Below are positions 40,880 to 48,781 of a stretch of 64,000 nt of DNA, piece after piece. Each line of letters opens with the position of its first letter. Within the stretch, counting starts at the first letter, position 1. This DNA comes from Streptosporangium oxazolinicum. Its GTDB lineage: Bacteria > Actinomycetota > Actinomycetes > Streptosporangiales > Streptosporangiaceae. Location: the NCBI RefSeq assembly GCF_039537505.1, contig NZ_BAABAQ010000011.1:317726-381725 (forward strand). Direction: 5' to 3'. The notes beneath the pieces are model-generated. The model was not told the DNA's origin and did not search any database. It worked only from the letters and a program-made list of their open reading frames with translations. A program made the translations under genes and the position numbers.

Positions 40880-41098
40880 TCAGTCTCGGGACACGTGCCT
40901 CAGCTGGAGGTCGTCGAGCAGGGTCTGGGTCGCGGCGGCCACCGCCTCGACGGCCCGCTCGAAGGCCTCCGCGTTGCGCGTCGACGGGGAGCGGAAGCCC
41001 GACACCTTGCGGACGTACTGGAGCGCGGCGGCTCGCACGTCGTCGTCGGTCACATCGCTGGCGTAGGGCTCACGAAGGGTCTTGATACTCCGGCACAT
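40880..41098 (-). CDS. DUF2277 family protein
   Basis: A 72-residue protein with the DUF2277 pattern: MCRSIKTLREPYASDVTDDDVRAAALQYVRKVSGFRSPSTRNAEAFERAV (excerpt of the conserved region: MCRSIKTL, AALQYVRKVSGF, FERAVEAV). The Cys near the start and the KVSGF motif are conserved. Function unknown. Small single-gene unit; ATG at 41098 rather than upstream, because homologues start with MCR. Confidence 0.88.
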   Translation of the reverse strand: MCRSIKTLREPYASDVTDDDVRAAALQYVRKVSGFRSPSTRNAEAFERAVEAVAAATQTLLDDLQLRHVSRD

Positions 41099-41357
41099 GA
41101 CAGGACGGTACTCCGTCTCGCGCCTCTCCCGAGCCTCCCGCCGTGCCGAAACCACCCCGAGGGGTGCATTCCGCCCCGCCGGAATCGCCCGGCGGAACCT
41201 GCCTGCCCCGCCAGCCCGCCCGCCCCGCCGGGTCCGGCTCGTCCACCGGGTCGCGTCGAGGCCGGTCGCCGTCCACCGAGCGCGCCCGTGGCCGGTCCCT
41301 CGCCGGGGCGTGTCGAGGCTCCTCGCCGCTCGCCGGATCACACCGGCGCCCACGTGC

Positions 41358-41714
41358 TCAGCCCTCGCGGTCGTCGCGCTCGCACTGGATCGCGTCGGCG
41401 CTCAGGACGGTGTCCAGGAGCCCGGGGAAGAGCGCGTCGAGGTCACGCCGGCGCAGCGCGTTCATCTTGGCCGTGCCCCGGTAGACCTGGTTGATCACGC
41501 CCGCCTCGCGCAGCACCCGGAAGTGGTGGGTGGTGGTCGACTTGGTGACCACCAGGTCGATCGCCGAGCAGGGGGCGCCCTCGGCCTCGTCCAGCCGCCA
41601 CAGGAAGCGCACGATCTGCAGGCGCGTCGGGTCGGACAGCGCGTGCAGCACGCCCTCCAGACGGATCTCCCCGCGCGCGGGGTGCTCCAGGGCTCTGACG
41701 GGTGCGGTCGGCAC
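41358..41714 (-). CDS. ArsR-family regulator
   Basis: A 118-residue winged-helix repressor: LEGVLHALSDPTRLQIVRFLW, SAIDLVVTKSTTTHHFRVLREAGVIN (recognition helix TTTHHFRVL) and the wing QVYRGTAKMNALRRRDL. Only one cysteine-rich stretch (APCSAIDL) and no classical metal site, so the ligand is probably not arsenite. It is divergent from the old yellow enzyme and probably binds the repeated sites at 41746-41795. Confidence 0.88.
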   Translation of the reverse strand: MPTAPVRALEHPARGEIRLEGVLHALSDPTRLQIVRFLWRLDEAEGAPCSAIDLVVTKSTTTHHFRVLREAGVINQVYRGTAKMNALRRRDLDALFPGLLDTVLSADAIQCERDDREG

Positions 41715-41745
41715 GGTGGCTCCCTCCTGTGGGTCGACTCGATTG

Positions 41746-41795
41746 TACGAAGGTAATCGTAGTTTGACATCTTTCGTAGTACGTAGGTTATCGTA
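41746..41795. promoter_or_regulatory. Repeated operator and promoter between arsR-type gene and OYE
   Basis: A 16-bp direct repeat (41746-41761 TACGAAGGTAATCGTA and 41780-41795 TACGTAGGTTATCGTA, 14 of 16 equal), each partly palindromic, and TACGAA (41746-41751) with TTCGTA (41773-41778) as an inverted pair. A consensus -35 TTGACA (41764-41769) lies between them, so binding would block the OYE promoter. Confidence 0.75.
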
Positions 41796-41854
41796 TTAGC
41801 CGTGAAGCCGGGGCGCCGCCCCCCGAGATCCCTCCCCCCAGAAGGAGTACGGCC

Positions 41855-42955
41855 GTGAGCGCCCTGTTCGAGCCCCTGACGTTGAGGTCCCTCACCATTC
41901 CCAACCGGGTCTGGATGGCCCCGATGTGCCAGTACTCCGCGGCGGTCGAGGGGCCGGAGCAGGGGGTGCCGACCGACTGGCACCTGTCCCACCTGGCCGC
42001 CCGCGCGGTGGGCGGCGCCGGGCTCATCCTGGCCGAGGCCACCGCGGTGACGCCGGAGGGCCGCATCAGCCCGGCCGACCTCGGGCTCTGGAACGATCGC
42101 CAGCGGGAGGCGTTCGCCCGCGTCACCCGCCTCCTGCGGGAGCACGGCGCCGTGCCCGGCATCCAGCTCGCGCACGCGGGACGCAAGGCCTCCACCCGCC
42201 GCCCCTGGCAGGGCGGCGGGCCCACCGGTCCCGACGAGCACGGCTGGCGGCCGGTCGGGCCGAGCCCGATCCCCTTCGACGACGGCCACCCCACCCCCGC
42301 GGAGCTGAGCGACGGCGACATCGACCGGCTCGTGGGCGACTTCGCCGCCGCGGCGCGGCGGGCGCTGGACGCGGGCTTCCAGGTGGCCGAGATCCACGGC
42401 GCGCACGGCTACCTGATCGCCGAATTCCTGTCGCCCTTCAGCAACCGCCGCACCGACGCGTACGGCGGCTCGTACGAGAACCGCACCCGGTTCGCGCTCC
42501 GGGTCGTCGACGCGGTGCGCGCGGTCTGGCCGGACGAGCTTCCCCTCCTCTTCCGCGTCTCGGCCACCGACTGGCTGGCGGAGGACCCCGCCGACGACCG
42601 CGAGGGCTGGAGCGCCGACGACACCGTCCGCCTCGCCAAGGACCTGCTCGCCCACGGCGTCGACCTGCTCGACGTCTCGACCGGCGGCAACGTCGCCGGG
42701 GCGCGCATCCCCATGGGGCCCGGCTACCAGGTGCCCTACGCGGCCAGGGTGAAGGCCGAGACCGACCTGCCGGTGGGCGCGGTCGGCGAGATCACCCGGC
42801 CCCGGCAGGCAGAGGAGATCATCGCCTCGGGACAGGCCGACGCCGTCCTGCTCGGCCGCGAGCTGCTCCGCACCCCGTACTGGCCGAACCTCGCCGCCCG
42901 CGAGCTCGGCGTCGCCGGAGCCCGCTGGCCCGACCAGTACCACCGCGCGGTCTGA
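41855..42955 (+). CDS. Old yellow enzyme, YqjM-type NADH:flavin oxidoreductase
   Basis: A 366-residue FMN ene-reductase of the thermophilic-like YqjM branch: APMCQYSA with the FMN-modulating Cys, EIHGAHGYLIAEFLSPFSNRRTDAYGG with the two substrate-binding His, and C-terminal DAVLLGRELLRTPYWP. GTG 41855 with AGAAGGAG upstream. Reduces activated C=C bonds with NAD(P)H. Probably repressed by the divergent ArsR-type protein and induced by electrophiles. Confidence 0.92.
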   Translation: MSALFEPLTLRSLTIPNRVWMAPMCQYSAAVEGPEQGVPTDWHLSHLAARAVGGAGLILAEATAVTPEGRISPADLGLWNDRQREAFARVTRLLREHGAVPGIQLAHAGRKASTRRPWQGGGPTGPDEHGWRPVGPSPIPFDDGHPTPAELSDGDIDRLVGDFAAAARRALDAGFQVAEIHGAHGYLIAEFLSPFSNRRTDAYGGSYENRTRFALRVVDAVRAVWPDELPLLFRVSATDWLAEDPADDREGWSADDTVRLAKDLLAHGVDLLDVSTGGNVAGARIPMGPGYQVPYAARVKAETDLPVGAVGEITRPRQAEEIIASGQADAVLLGRELLRTPYWPNLAARELGVAGARWPDQYHRAV

Positions 42956-43111
42956 CCCGGTTTCCGGCCGCCACCCGGCGCGTCCCTCCCGCCGGGCGGG
43001 GAGGTGACCCGTCCGGATGAGGGGACGCGCGCGGGTGGGGCGGAAGGCGGCGAACCGGTCCGCCAGGGGGGACGCGGGCCGGTCCGCCCGTCAGGGGGAG
43101 TGGCGGTGAGC

Positions 43112-43160
43112 GGACCGGCCCGCCAGGGGGCGAACCCCCGGGGGTCGAGCGGGCCGGTCC
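43112..43160. terminator. Bidirectional terminator
   Basis: 12-bp perfect arms (GGACCGGCCCGC 43112-43123 and 43149-43160), with an inner GGGGG/CCCCC fold, between the convergent OYE and SHMT-like genes. Upstream (43040-43100) are GGTCCGCC-rich repeats. Confidence 0.7.
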
Positions 43161-43164
43161 GGGA

Positions 43165-44472
43165 TCATGGGATGGCGCGGCGCAGGGCCACCGCGTCCCG
43201 ATGGACCGCGCGGGGAGCCTGGCCGTCGATGAGCAGGCGGCGCATCAGGACCGCGACCTCACCCATGGTCTCCGGGCCGAAGCCTCGGCGGGTCACCTCC
43301 TGGGTGCCGATCCGCAGGCCCCGCGCGGGCTCGTCGGGAGGCTGCCCCGGCAGGTGGACGCCGCTGAGATAGACACCGCCCTCGGCCAGCAGCCGGGCGG
43401 CCTCGTCCCCGCCGCCGAACGCGGCGGCGTCCACCGCCACGTGGTGGGAGACGGTCCAGCCCCGGTGGGCGGCGGCCACGGTGAAGCCCTCGCGGTCCAG
43501 CGCCGCGGCCAGTGCCCCGGCGTTGGCGAGGCAGCGGTCGGCGTACCCGGAACCGCCCGCGGCGTGCTCGGCGGCGGCGAGGGCGAGCGGCGCCAGGCGT
43601 GAGGCGTCGTAGTTGGCGGTCAGGCCGGGGTAGGCGGCCGACGACACCTGGCGGGCGAGATCCTCGTCGCGGGTCACGACGGCCGCGCCCGGCGGGCCGC
43701 CGAAGGACGTGTAGGTGGACATGGTCACCAGGTGCGCGCCCTCGTCCAGCGGACGCTGGAACCGGCCGCCCGCGATGAGCCCCGCCACGTGCGAGGCGTC
43801 GTAGACCAGCAGGGCCCCCACCTCGTCGCACGCCGCCCGCAGCGCCGCGACGTCGTACGGGAACAGCATCAGGCTCGCGCCGACCATCACCAGCGTGGGC
43901 CGGCGCTCGCGCAGGAACGCGGGCAGGGCCTCGTGGTCGACGTCGAGCCGCCCGGCGTCGTAGGGCAGGTCGGCGACCCGCAGGCCGCGGATCCCGGCGA
44001 CGCCCTGGGCGTGGTGGCCGGCGTGGCCCCCGGCGGCCTCCGGCAGCACCGCGATCGTGTCGCCGGGGCTGGTGAACGCGCTGTAGCAGGCGAGGTTGGC
44101 CAGCGTGGCGCTCTGCAGCCGCACCTCGGCGAACTCCCCGCCCATCAGCGCCGCGACCTGGAGCGGGGCGAGCACCTCCAGCACGTCCAGCTCCTCCAGG
44201 CCGGTCTGGTTCTTGTCGCCCGGCCAGCCCATCGACGGGCGGCAGCCCAGGGAGATCTCGTGCGCGGCCCTGGCGCGCTCGCTCATCGTGTTGGTGCCCG
44301 CGTACAGCACCACGCCGTCCTCGTCGAGGCGGCCCCGGTGCTCGGCCAGCACCGCGGCGACCAGCCGGGTGACCGCGTCGAGGCCCAGCCCGTCCACCTC
44401 GGCCTCAAGCTCGGCCAGGCGCGGCTGTGCCCGAGGCGGGGCCCACGGGGCGACGCGGCTGCGCTCCTCCAC
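43165..44472 (-). CDS. SHMT-like PLP-fold protein lacking the PLP lysine
   Basis: A 435-residue member of the serine hydroxymethyltransferase family (fold type I). Conserved: LQSATLANLACYSAF, GHHAQGVAG, LLVYDASHVAGLIAGG (Asp/His contacting PLP), and the C-terminal GLRIGTQEVTRRGFG. The PLP lysine motif, expected as STYKSFGGPPG, reads STYTSFGGPPG: residue 255 is Thr, codon ACG at 43710-43708, one base from AAG. This protein may be catalytically dead, specialised, or the result of a point error. GTG 44472 (AAAGGA five bases before) is preferred over the start at 44508. Divergent from a PucR regulator. Confidence 0.85.
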   Translation of the reverse strand: MEERSRVAPWAPPRAQPRLAELEAEVDGLGLDAVTRLVAAVLAEHRGRLDEDGVVLYAGTNTMSERARAAHEISLGCRPSMGWPGDKNQTGLEELDVLEVLAPLQVAALMGGEFAEVRLQSATLANLACYSAFTSPGDTIAVLPEAAGGHAGHHAQGVAGIRGLRVADLPYDAGRLDVDHEALPAFLRERRPTLVMVGASLMLFPYDVAALRAACDEVGALLVYDASHVAGLIAGGRFQRPLDEGAHLVTMSTYTSFGGPPGAAVVTRDEDLARQVSSAAYPGLTANYDASRLAPLALAAAEHAAGGSGYADRCLANAGALAAALDREGFTVAAAHRGWTVSHHVAVDAAAFGGGDEAARLLAEGGVYLSGVHLPGQPPDEPARGLRIGTQEVTRRGFGPETMGEVAVLMRRLLIDGQAPRAVHRDAVALRRAIP

Positions 44473-44609
44473 GAGGTTCCTTTCACCGGGCGATCGGACG
44501 ACTCTCACGAGGCGGACTCCCGTGGCTCACGAAGCGGGTCCCCGAAATGAATAAGTGCGACGCTACGGCCCGCGCCAGACCGAGTCATCGTTCCGGCGCC
44601 GGAGATACT

Positions 44610-44625
44610 TCCTACATATGTAGGA
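44610..44625. promoter_or_regulatory. 16-bp palindromic operator
   Basis: TCCTACATATGTAGGA is a perfect palindrome; its right edge overlaps a -10 TAGGAT (44621-44626) which lies six bases before the PucR GTG start at 44633. A bound factor would block this promoter and could affect the divergent SHMT-like gene. Confidence 0.7.
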
Positions 44626-44632
44626 TTGGAAC

Positions 44633-45703
44633 GTGATAGCGGACGATGTTCAGGATCTGCTGGAGTCTCTTGCCGTCGCCGTGGGCCGGGGCATGTCCGT
44701 GGACGACCTGGAGGGCCGGGTCGTCGCGCACAGCGCCCACCACGGGGAGGTCGACCCGGTCAGGGCACAGGCCATCCTCTCGCGGTCGGTTCCCGCGGAG
44801 GTGGGGGCCTGGCAGGAGGCGCACGGGGTGGCCGCGACCCGCGATCCGGTCCGGGTCCCGAGAAATCCCGAGCTGGGGATGGCGGCCAGGCTCTGCGTGC
44901 CCCTGCTCCACCAGGACCGCCGCGTCGGCTACCTCTGGATCATCGAGGGGCCGGGCCCGCTGAACCCGCAGGAGCAGGACAGGGCCGTGCGTGACGCCGC
45001 CGCGATCGCCGCCCTGCTCGACGACGGCGGCAGCTCCCACACCCTGAGCCAGCTGCTCACCGGGGAGATCGGCGTGCGGCGCGCGGCCGGGGTGCTCGGC
45101 GAGGGACCGCTGCGCGTCCTGGCGCTGCGGGGCGACCCGGACGGCCTGCGCGAGGCGGTCGGCGCGGAGCTGGCCAGGATACGCCGCCCACCGGCCTTCA
45201 CGATCCTGGACCGCCACGCCGTGCTGCTGCTGAACCGTGGCGAGGACGCGGCGGCGCTGGGGGAGCGGCTCGCCGCCAGGACCCGCGCGGGCGCCGGGGT
45301 CAGCGCGCCGCACCCGGGGCTGGAGTCGGCCGTACGAGCGCACGAGGAGGCGCTCGCCGCGGCCAGGGCCGCCGCGGCGGAACCCGCGCTGCGGCCGGTC
45401 GCCCGCTGGCCGGACCTGGGCGTCTACCGGCTGCTCACCGAGCCGATCGCGGGCCAGTCCGGCCCGGCGGGCGGCCCGCTCGACGCGCTGCGCGAGCACC
45501 CGGCGCTCCTGGCCACCCTGGAGACCTACCTGGACAGCGGGGGAGACGCGCAGGAGACCGCCAGGCTGCTCCACCTGCACCGCACCAGCCTCTATTACCG
45601 CCTCACCAGAATCGAGCACCTGGCCGGCCGCAACCTCAAGAACGGAACCCACAGGTTAGAACTCCATCTCGCGCTGAAGCTCGGTCGCTGGAATGCGGTG
45701 TAA
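44633..45703 (+). CDS. PucR/CdaR-type transcriptional regulator
   Basis: A 356-residue regulator with an N-terminal GAF/sensor-like domain (residues 1-125; VAVGRGMSVDDLEGRVVAHS, GYLWIIEGPGPLNP), a middle GGDEF-like CdaR region and a C-terminal PucR HTH (ALLATLETYLDSGGDAQETARLLHLHRTSLYYRLTRIEHLAG, excerpted). GTG start without a Shine-Dalgarno; TAGGAT six bases upstream suggests a leaderless mRNA. Likely controls the divergent SHMT-like gene, perhaps in amino acid or purine metabolism. Confidence 0.88.
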   Translation: MIADDVQDLLESLAVAVGRGMSVDDLEGRVVAHSAHHGEVDPVRAQAILSRSVPAEVGAWQEAHGVAATRDPVRVPRNPELGMAARLCVPLLHQDRRVGYLWIIEGPGPLNPQEQDRAVRDAAAIAALLDDGGSSHTLSQLLTGEIGVRRAAGVLGEGPLRVLALRGDPDGLREAVGAELARIRRPPAFTILDRHAVLLLNRGEDAAALGERLAARTRAGAGVSAPHPGLESAVRAHEEALAAARAAAAEPALRPVARWPDLGVYRLLTEPIAGQSGPAGGPLDALREHPALLATLETYLDSGGDAQETARLLHLHRTSLYYRLTRIEHLAGRNLKNGTHRLELHLALKLGRWNAV

Positions 45704-45732
45704 CGGCCGGATAATCCGGGCACAGCTCTGCG

Positions 45733-45891
45733 GTGCAGCAGTTGATCAGCGAGATCATGACCGTCGTCGTCGTGCTGATGCTCATTCCGCTGTCGTTAAT
45801 CCTCGTGTCCGTGGTCGTTCTCGTCGCGCTGGCCGCGTTGGCCCTGGCGACCTCACGGGAGCAGGATGGGAGGACGACATCCCGGAGGTAG
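45733..45891 (+). CDS. Small single-helix membrane protein (52 aa)
   Basis: A 52-residue frame from GTG 45733 (or 44 residues from ATG 45757) with a long hydrophobic stretch (VVVVLMLIPLSLILVSVVVL, then ALAALALA) and a charged tail (TSREQDGRTTSRR). Its last codons contain the GGAGG that serves as ribosome site for the next gene at 45896, suggesting coupling. No homologue recognised; too short to be sure. Confidence 0.5.
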   Translation: MQQLISEIMTVVVVLMLIPLSLILVSVVVLVALAALALATSREQDGRTTSRR

Positions 45892-45895
45892 TACG

Positions 45896-47338
45896 GTGCG
45901 GCAGCTCAGCGCGGTGGACACGCAGTTCCTGAATTTCGAGACCTCGACGAACGTTGCGAACATCGGGGGGCTCGCGATCCTGTCGGGTGGGTTGTCGCGC
46001 GGTGACCTGGTGTCGCTGCTGGCCCGCCGGCTCCACCTGGCCGCGCCCTTCCGCAGGCGGCTCGCCTTCGTCCCGCTCGGCCTGGACCACCCGTACTGGA
46101 CCGAGGACTCCACGATCGACCTCGACTACCACGTGCGCGAGATCGCGCTGCCCAAGCCCGGCAGCGACAAGCAACTGGGCGAGCAGGTGGCCAGGCTGCA
46201 CGCCCGCCGCCTCGACCGGCGCCGCCCCCTCTGGGAGATGTACGTGATCCACGGCCTCCGCGGCGGCCGTACGGCCCTCTACATGAAGGTCCACCACGCC
46301 GCGGTCGACGGCGTCACCGGCGCCGACGTGCTGGCCGGTCTGCTGGACACCTCCCCAGAGCCCGCCGAGGTCGCGCTGGCACCCGCGGGCGAGCCCGAGG
46401 AGGAGATCGACACGGGGGAGATGGTCGTCAGGGGGCTGGCCAGGGCCGTCGTCAACCCGGCCAACACGATACGGTTCCTGATCAACGCCGTCCCGCACCT
46501 CGACGAGATCCCGCTGATCTCCCAGGTGCCCGGGGCGGGGCTGGTCTCGCGGCTCACCAGGGACCTGGCCACCTACCTGTCCGGATCCGGGGCCGCCGAA
46601 GTGCCCGCCATGCCTCGCATGACCGTTCCCCGCACCCCCTTCAGCGGCAGGATCAGCGCGCACCGGCGGTTCGCCTACACCGCCCTGCCGCTGGAGGACG
46701 TCAAGCTGGTCAAGAACGCCTTCGGTGTCACGGTGAACGACGTGGTGATGGCCCTGTGCGCGGGGGCGCTGCGCCAGTGGCTGCTCAAGCACGACGCGCT
46801 GCCCGAGCAGCCCCTCATCGCGGGGGTGCCGTTCTCGCTCCGCGTCCCCGGCGACCAGAGCACGGGAAACCAGGTCAGCATCATGATCACCACCCTGGCG
46901 ACGCAGGTCGCCGACCCGGTGGAACGGCTGCTGGCGGTACGGGACGCCATGCGGCTGATCAAGGATCGCTCGTCGCTCGCCCCGGCGCGCTGGCTCCAGC
47001 AGCTCAGCGACATGATGCCCTCCGCGCTGACCGGCCTGGCCTCGCGCGCGGCCTTCAACCTGTTCGCCGGCAGCGCGGGCCCGATCAACGTGGTGATCTC
47101 CAACGTGCCCGGCCCGCAGCTCCCCCTCTACGTGAGCGGCGCCAGGCTTCTGGCGTACCACCCGGTCTCCGTCGTGACCGACGCCAGCGGCGGCCTCAAC
47201 ATCACGGTCTTCTCCTACGACGGCTCACTTGACGTCGGCGTGATCGCCTGCCGGGAGATGGTTCCCGATGTGTGGACCGTCACCGACTATCTCAGGGATG
47301 CGCTCTTCGAACTCAAGTTCCTCGTTGAGGAGCAGTGA
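45896..47338 (+). CDS. Wax ester synthase/diacylglycerol acyltransferase
   Basis: A 480-residue WS/DGAT-family acyltransferase making wax esters or triacylglycerol from acyl-CoA at the membrane. The active site is VHHAAVDGVTG (HHxxxDG). Other signatures: RQLSAVDTQFLNFET at the start, NDVVMALCAGALRQWL, PINVVISNVPGP and ITVFSYDGSLDVGVIACREM. GTG 45896 with GGAGG seven bases upstream is chosen over the earlier frame opening. Its 3' end overlaps the antisense ATPase gene by 114 bases. Confidence 0.93.
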   Translation: MRQLSAVDTQFLNFETSTNVANIGGLAILSGGLSRGDLVSLLARRLHLAAPFRRRLAFVPLGLDHPYWTEDSTIDLDYHVREIALPKPGSDKQLGEQVARLHARRLDRRRPLWEMYVIHGLRGGRTALYMKVHHAAVDGVTGADVLAGLLDTSPEPAEVALAPAGEPEEEIDTGEMVVRGLARAVVNPANTIRFLINAVPHLDEIPLISQVPGAGLVSRLTRDLATYLSGSGAAEVPAMPRMTVPRTPFSGRISAHRRFAYTALPLEDVKLVKNAFGVTVNDVVMALCAGALRQWLLKHDALPEQPLIAGVPFSLRVPGDQSTGNQVSIMITTLATQVADPVERLLAVRDAMRLIKDRSSLAPARWLQQLSDMMPSALTGLASRAAFNLFAGSAGPINVVISNVPGPQLPLYVSGARLLAYHPVSVVTDASGGLNITVFSYDGSLDVGVIACREMVPDVWTVTDYLRDALFELKFLVEEQ

Positions 47339-47752
47339 CAGGCCGGGGGCGTCCTCGACGAAGCGCAGGGTCTTCTCCAGGCAGACGATCGAGCCCCGCT
47401 CCTGCCTTTTGACGAAGCGGATGTCGTCGGCGAGGGCCTGCATGATCAGCAGCCCCCGGCCGTGCTCGGAGGTGGGGGCGGGGGAGGTGGTCTCCGAGAA
47501 GTCGAAGCCGTTGCCCGCGTCCACCACCTTGATCACGCAGCGGTCTCTGGACAGCTCGGTGCTGACCATGTAGTCGTCACTGGGGGTGGCATGCTGGATG
47601 ACGTTGGAACACGCCTCCGAGAGCATGAGCTGGATGTCCTCGCGGATCTGCGGCACCACGCCCAGGGCCTCCAACGAGGAGTCGAGAAGTTGCCTGATCA
47701 CGGGAACACTCGCAGCGTCACGCGGCAGACGCAACGCGATCGTGGCCTCCAC
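47225..47752 (-). CDS. RsbW-like ATP-binding protein (anti-sigma-type HATPase)
   Basis: A 175-residue GHKL/HATPase_c protein of the anti-sigma-factor type: REDIQLMLSEACSNVIQHA (N box), VVDAGNGFDFS (G1 box), EHGRGLLIMQALADDIRF (G2). GTG 47752 with AAAGGAGGGG upstream. Family members are serine kinases or inhibitors acting on sigma factors and anti-anti-sigma partners; no sigma gene is adjacent. The last 38 codons overlap the convergent WS/DGAT gene, longer than the core domain needs. Confidence 0.88.
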   Translation of the reverse strand: MEATIALRLPRDAASVPVIRQLLDSSLEALGVVPQIREDIQLMLSEACSNVIQHATPSDDYMVSTELSRDRCVIKVVDAGNGFDFSETTSPAPTSEHGRGLLIMQALADDIRFVKRQERGSIVCLEKTLRFVEDAPGLSLLLNEELEFEERIPEIVGDGPHIGNHLPAGDHADVK

Positions 47753-48045
47753 GGTCCCCTCCTTTCACAGCCGATGTAGAAGCCTTGCCCTGGGGACGCC
47801 GTCCTAATCGGGGATGGTTGATCGTGTCCCTGGAATGCGGCAATACACGGCAAAGTGCTGCTTCTACGACATGTCATCGGATGTGCGAAGAATTCTCGCC
47901 TGGCCGCGGCTGCGCGGCTACGACTCGGGCTACGCGGCTGCGCTTGCGGGGCTCGAACGGGCGCCGCCACCCGGGGCAGGGCACGGAACGCCCACGGGGC
48001 GGGGGTCCCGGACCCCCGCCCCGCTTCGGTGATCGACGGCCGCTA
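47753..48045. other. Intergenic region with hairpin
   Basis: Holds the control region of the ATPase gene and a GC hairpin at 47996-48022. A 72-codon frame (47814-48032) on the plus strand is not supported: the hairpin lies inside it and its C-terminal half is low complexity. Confidence 0.4.
47996..48022 (-). terminator. Hairpin, probable terminator of the DJ-1 gene
   Basis: 12-bp perfect arms (GGGGCGGGGGTC and complement) with a 3-base loop CCG. It is the first strong hairpin after the minus-strand DJ-1/PfpI gene, from which it is separated by the MITE-like element. Confidence 0.5.
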
Positions 48046-48204
48046 GGGCCTGTTTTGTGGATCTTCGCCGTGGCGAGGATCGTCCAGGTGGATGGCCCGC
48101 AAGGCGGAGGAGGAGCTCATAACGGAGTTATGGGCGACGACGACAACGCCGCGGGGCGCCGCCTGGGCGACCGCAGTAGGCGAAAAGATCCACAAAACAG
48201 GCCC
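48046..48204. mobile_element. 159-bp MITE-like element
   Basis: Terminal inverted repeats of 18 bp are perfect (GGGCCTGTTTTGTGGATC 48046-48063 and its complement 48187-48204), extending imperfectly to about 25 bp (TCGCC/GGCGA). TA flanks both ends (48044-48045 and 48205-48206), the expected target duplication of a Tc1/IS630-like or related element. There is no transposase; the inside is noncoding and has a small palindrome CATAAC-n3-GTTATG (48118-48132). Confidence 0.75.
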
Positions 48205-48749
48205 TAACCGGAGAAGGCGTCCGTCGCGGCCTGGCAGAAGGCCTTGAGGTCGTCGGGCTTGCGGCTGGTGATCAGCGTGTTCGGGCCCGAGGCGCAGATC
48301 ACGACCTCCTGGTCCTCCCAGGTCGCCCCGGCGTTGCGCAGGTCGGTCCGCAGGCTCGGCCAGGACGTGACCTTGCGTCCGCGTACCACGTCAGCCTCGA
48401 TCAGTGTCCAGGGCGCGTGGCAGATCGCCGCGACCGGCTTGCCCGCGTCGAAGAACCCCTTCGCGAAGCCGACGGCCGCCGGCACGGTCCGCAGGAAGTC
48501 GGGGTTGGCGACGCCGCCGGGCAGCACCAGCCCGTCGAAGTCGGCGGCGGAGACCTCCTCGACCGTCGCGTCCACCGGGAAGGTGTCGGCCCGGTCGAGG
48601 TGGTTGAACCCCTGGACCTCGCCCCGCTCGGTGGAGATCAGCTTGGGAGTGCCCCCCGCCTGCTTGACGGCCTTCCACGGCTCGGTGAGCTCGACCTGCT
48701 CGATACCCTCCGGGGCCACGAGGAATGCGATCGTCTTGCCGTTCAGCAT
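48204..48749 (-). CDS. DJ-1/PfpI-family protein (type 1 glutamine amidotransferase fold)
   Basis: A 181-residue protein: KTIAFLVAPEGIEQVELTEPW, ADTFPVDATVEEVSAADFDGLVLPGGVANPDFLRT and the nucleophile elbow VAAICHAPWTLIEA with the catalytic Cys-His. It resembles YhbO/PfpI intracellular proteases and glyoxalase III/deglycases. The TAG stop (48206-48204) uses the TA target site plus the first G of the MITE; without the element the TA would be followed by G as well, so the coding end is unchanged. Confidence 0.92.
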   Translation of the reverse strand: MLNGKTIAFLVAPEGIEQVELTEPWKAVKQAGGTPKLISTERGEVQGFNHLDRADTFPVDATVEEVSAADFDGLVLPGGVANPDFLRTVPAAVGFAKGFFDAGKPVAAICHAPWTLIEADVVRGRKVTSWPSLRTDLRNAGATWEDQEVVICASGPNTLITSRKPDDLKAFCQAATDAFSG

Positions 48750-48781
48750 GTCGTCCCCTTCGTTGACGTGCGGTTATATCG

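Noticed and set aside
47814..48032. 72-codon plus-strand frame
   Set aside because: The first 50 residues look possible, but it contains a terminator hairpin and ends in low-complexity sequence; no ribosome site.
48046..48204. CRISPR-like or attenuator interpretation of the inverted repeat
   Set aside because: There is a single pair of long terminal repeats with TA flanks and no spacers; a small mobile element explains it better.
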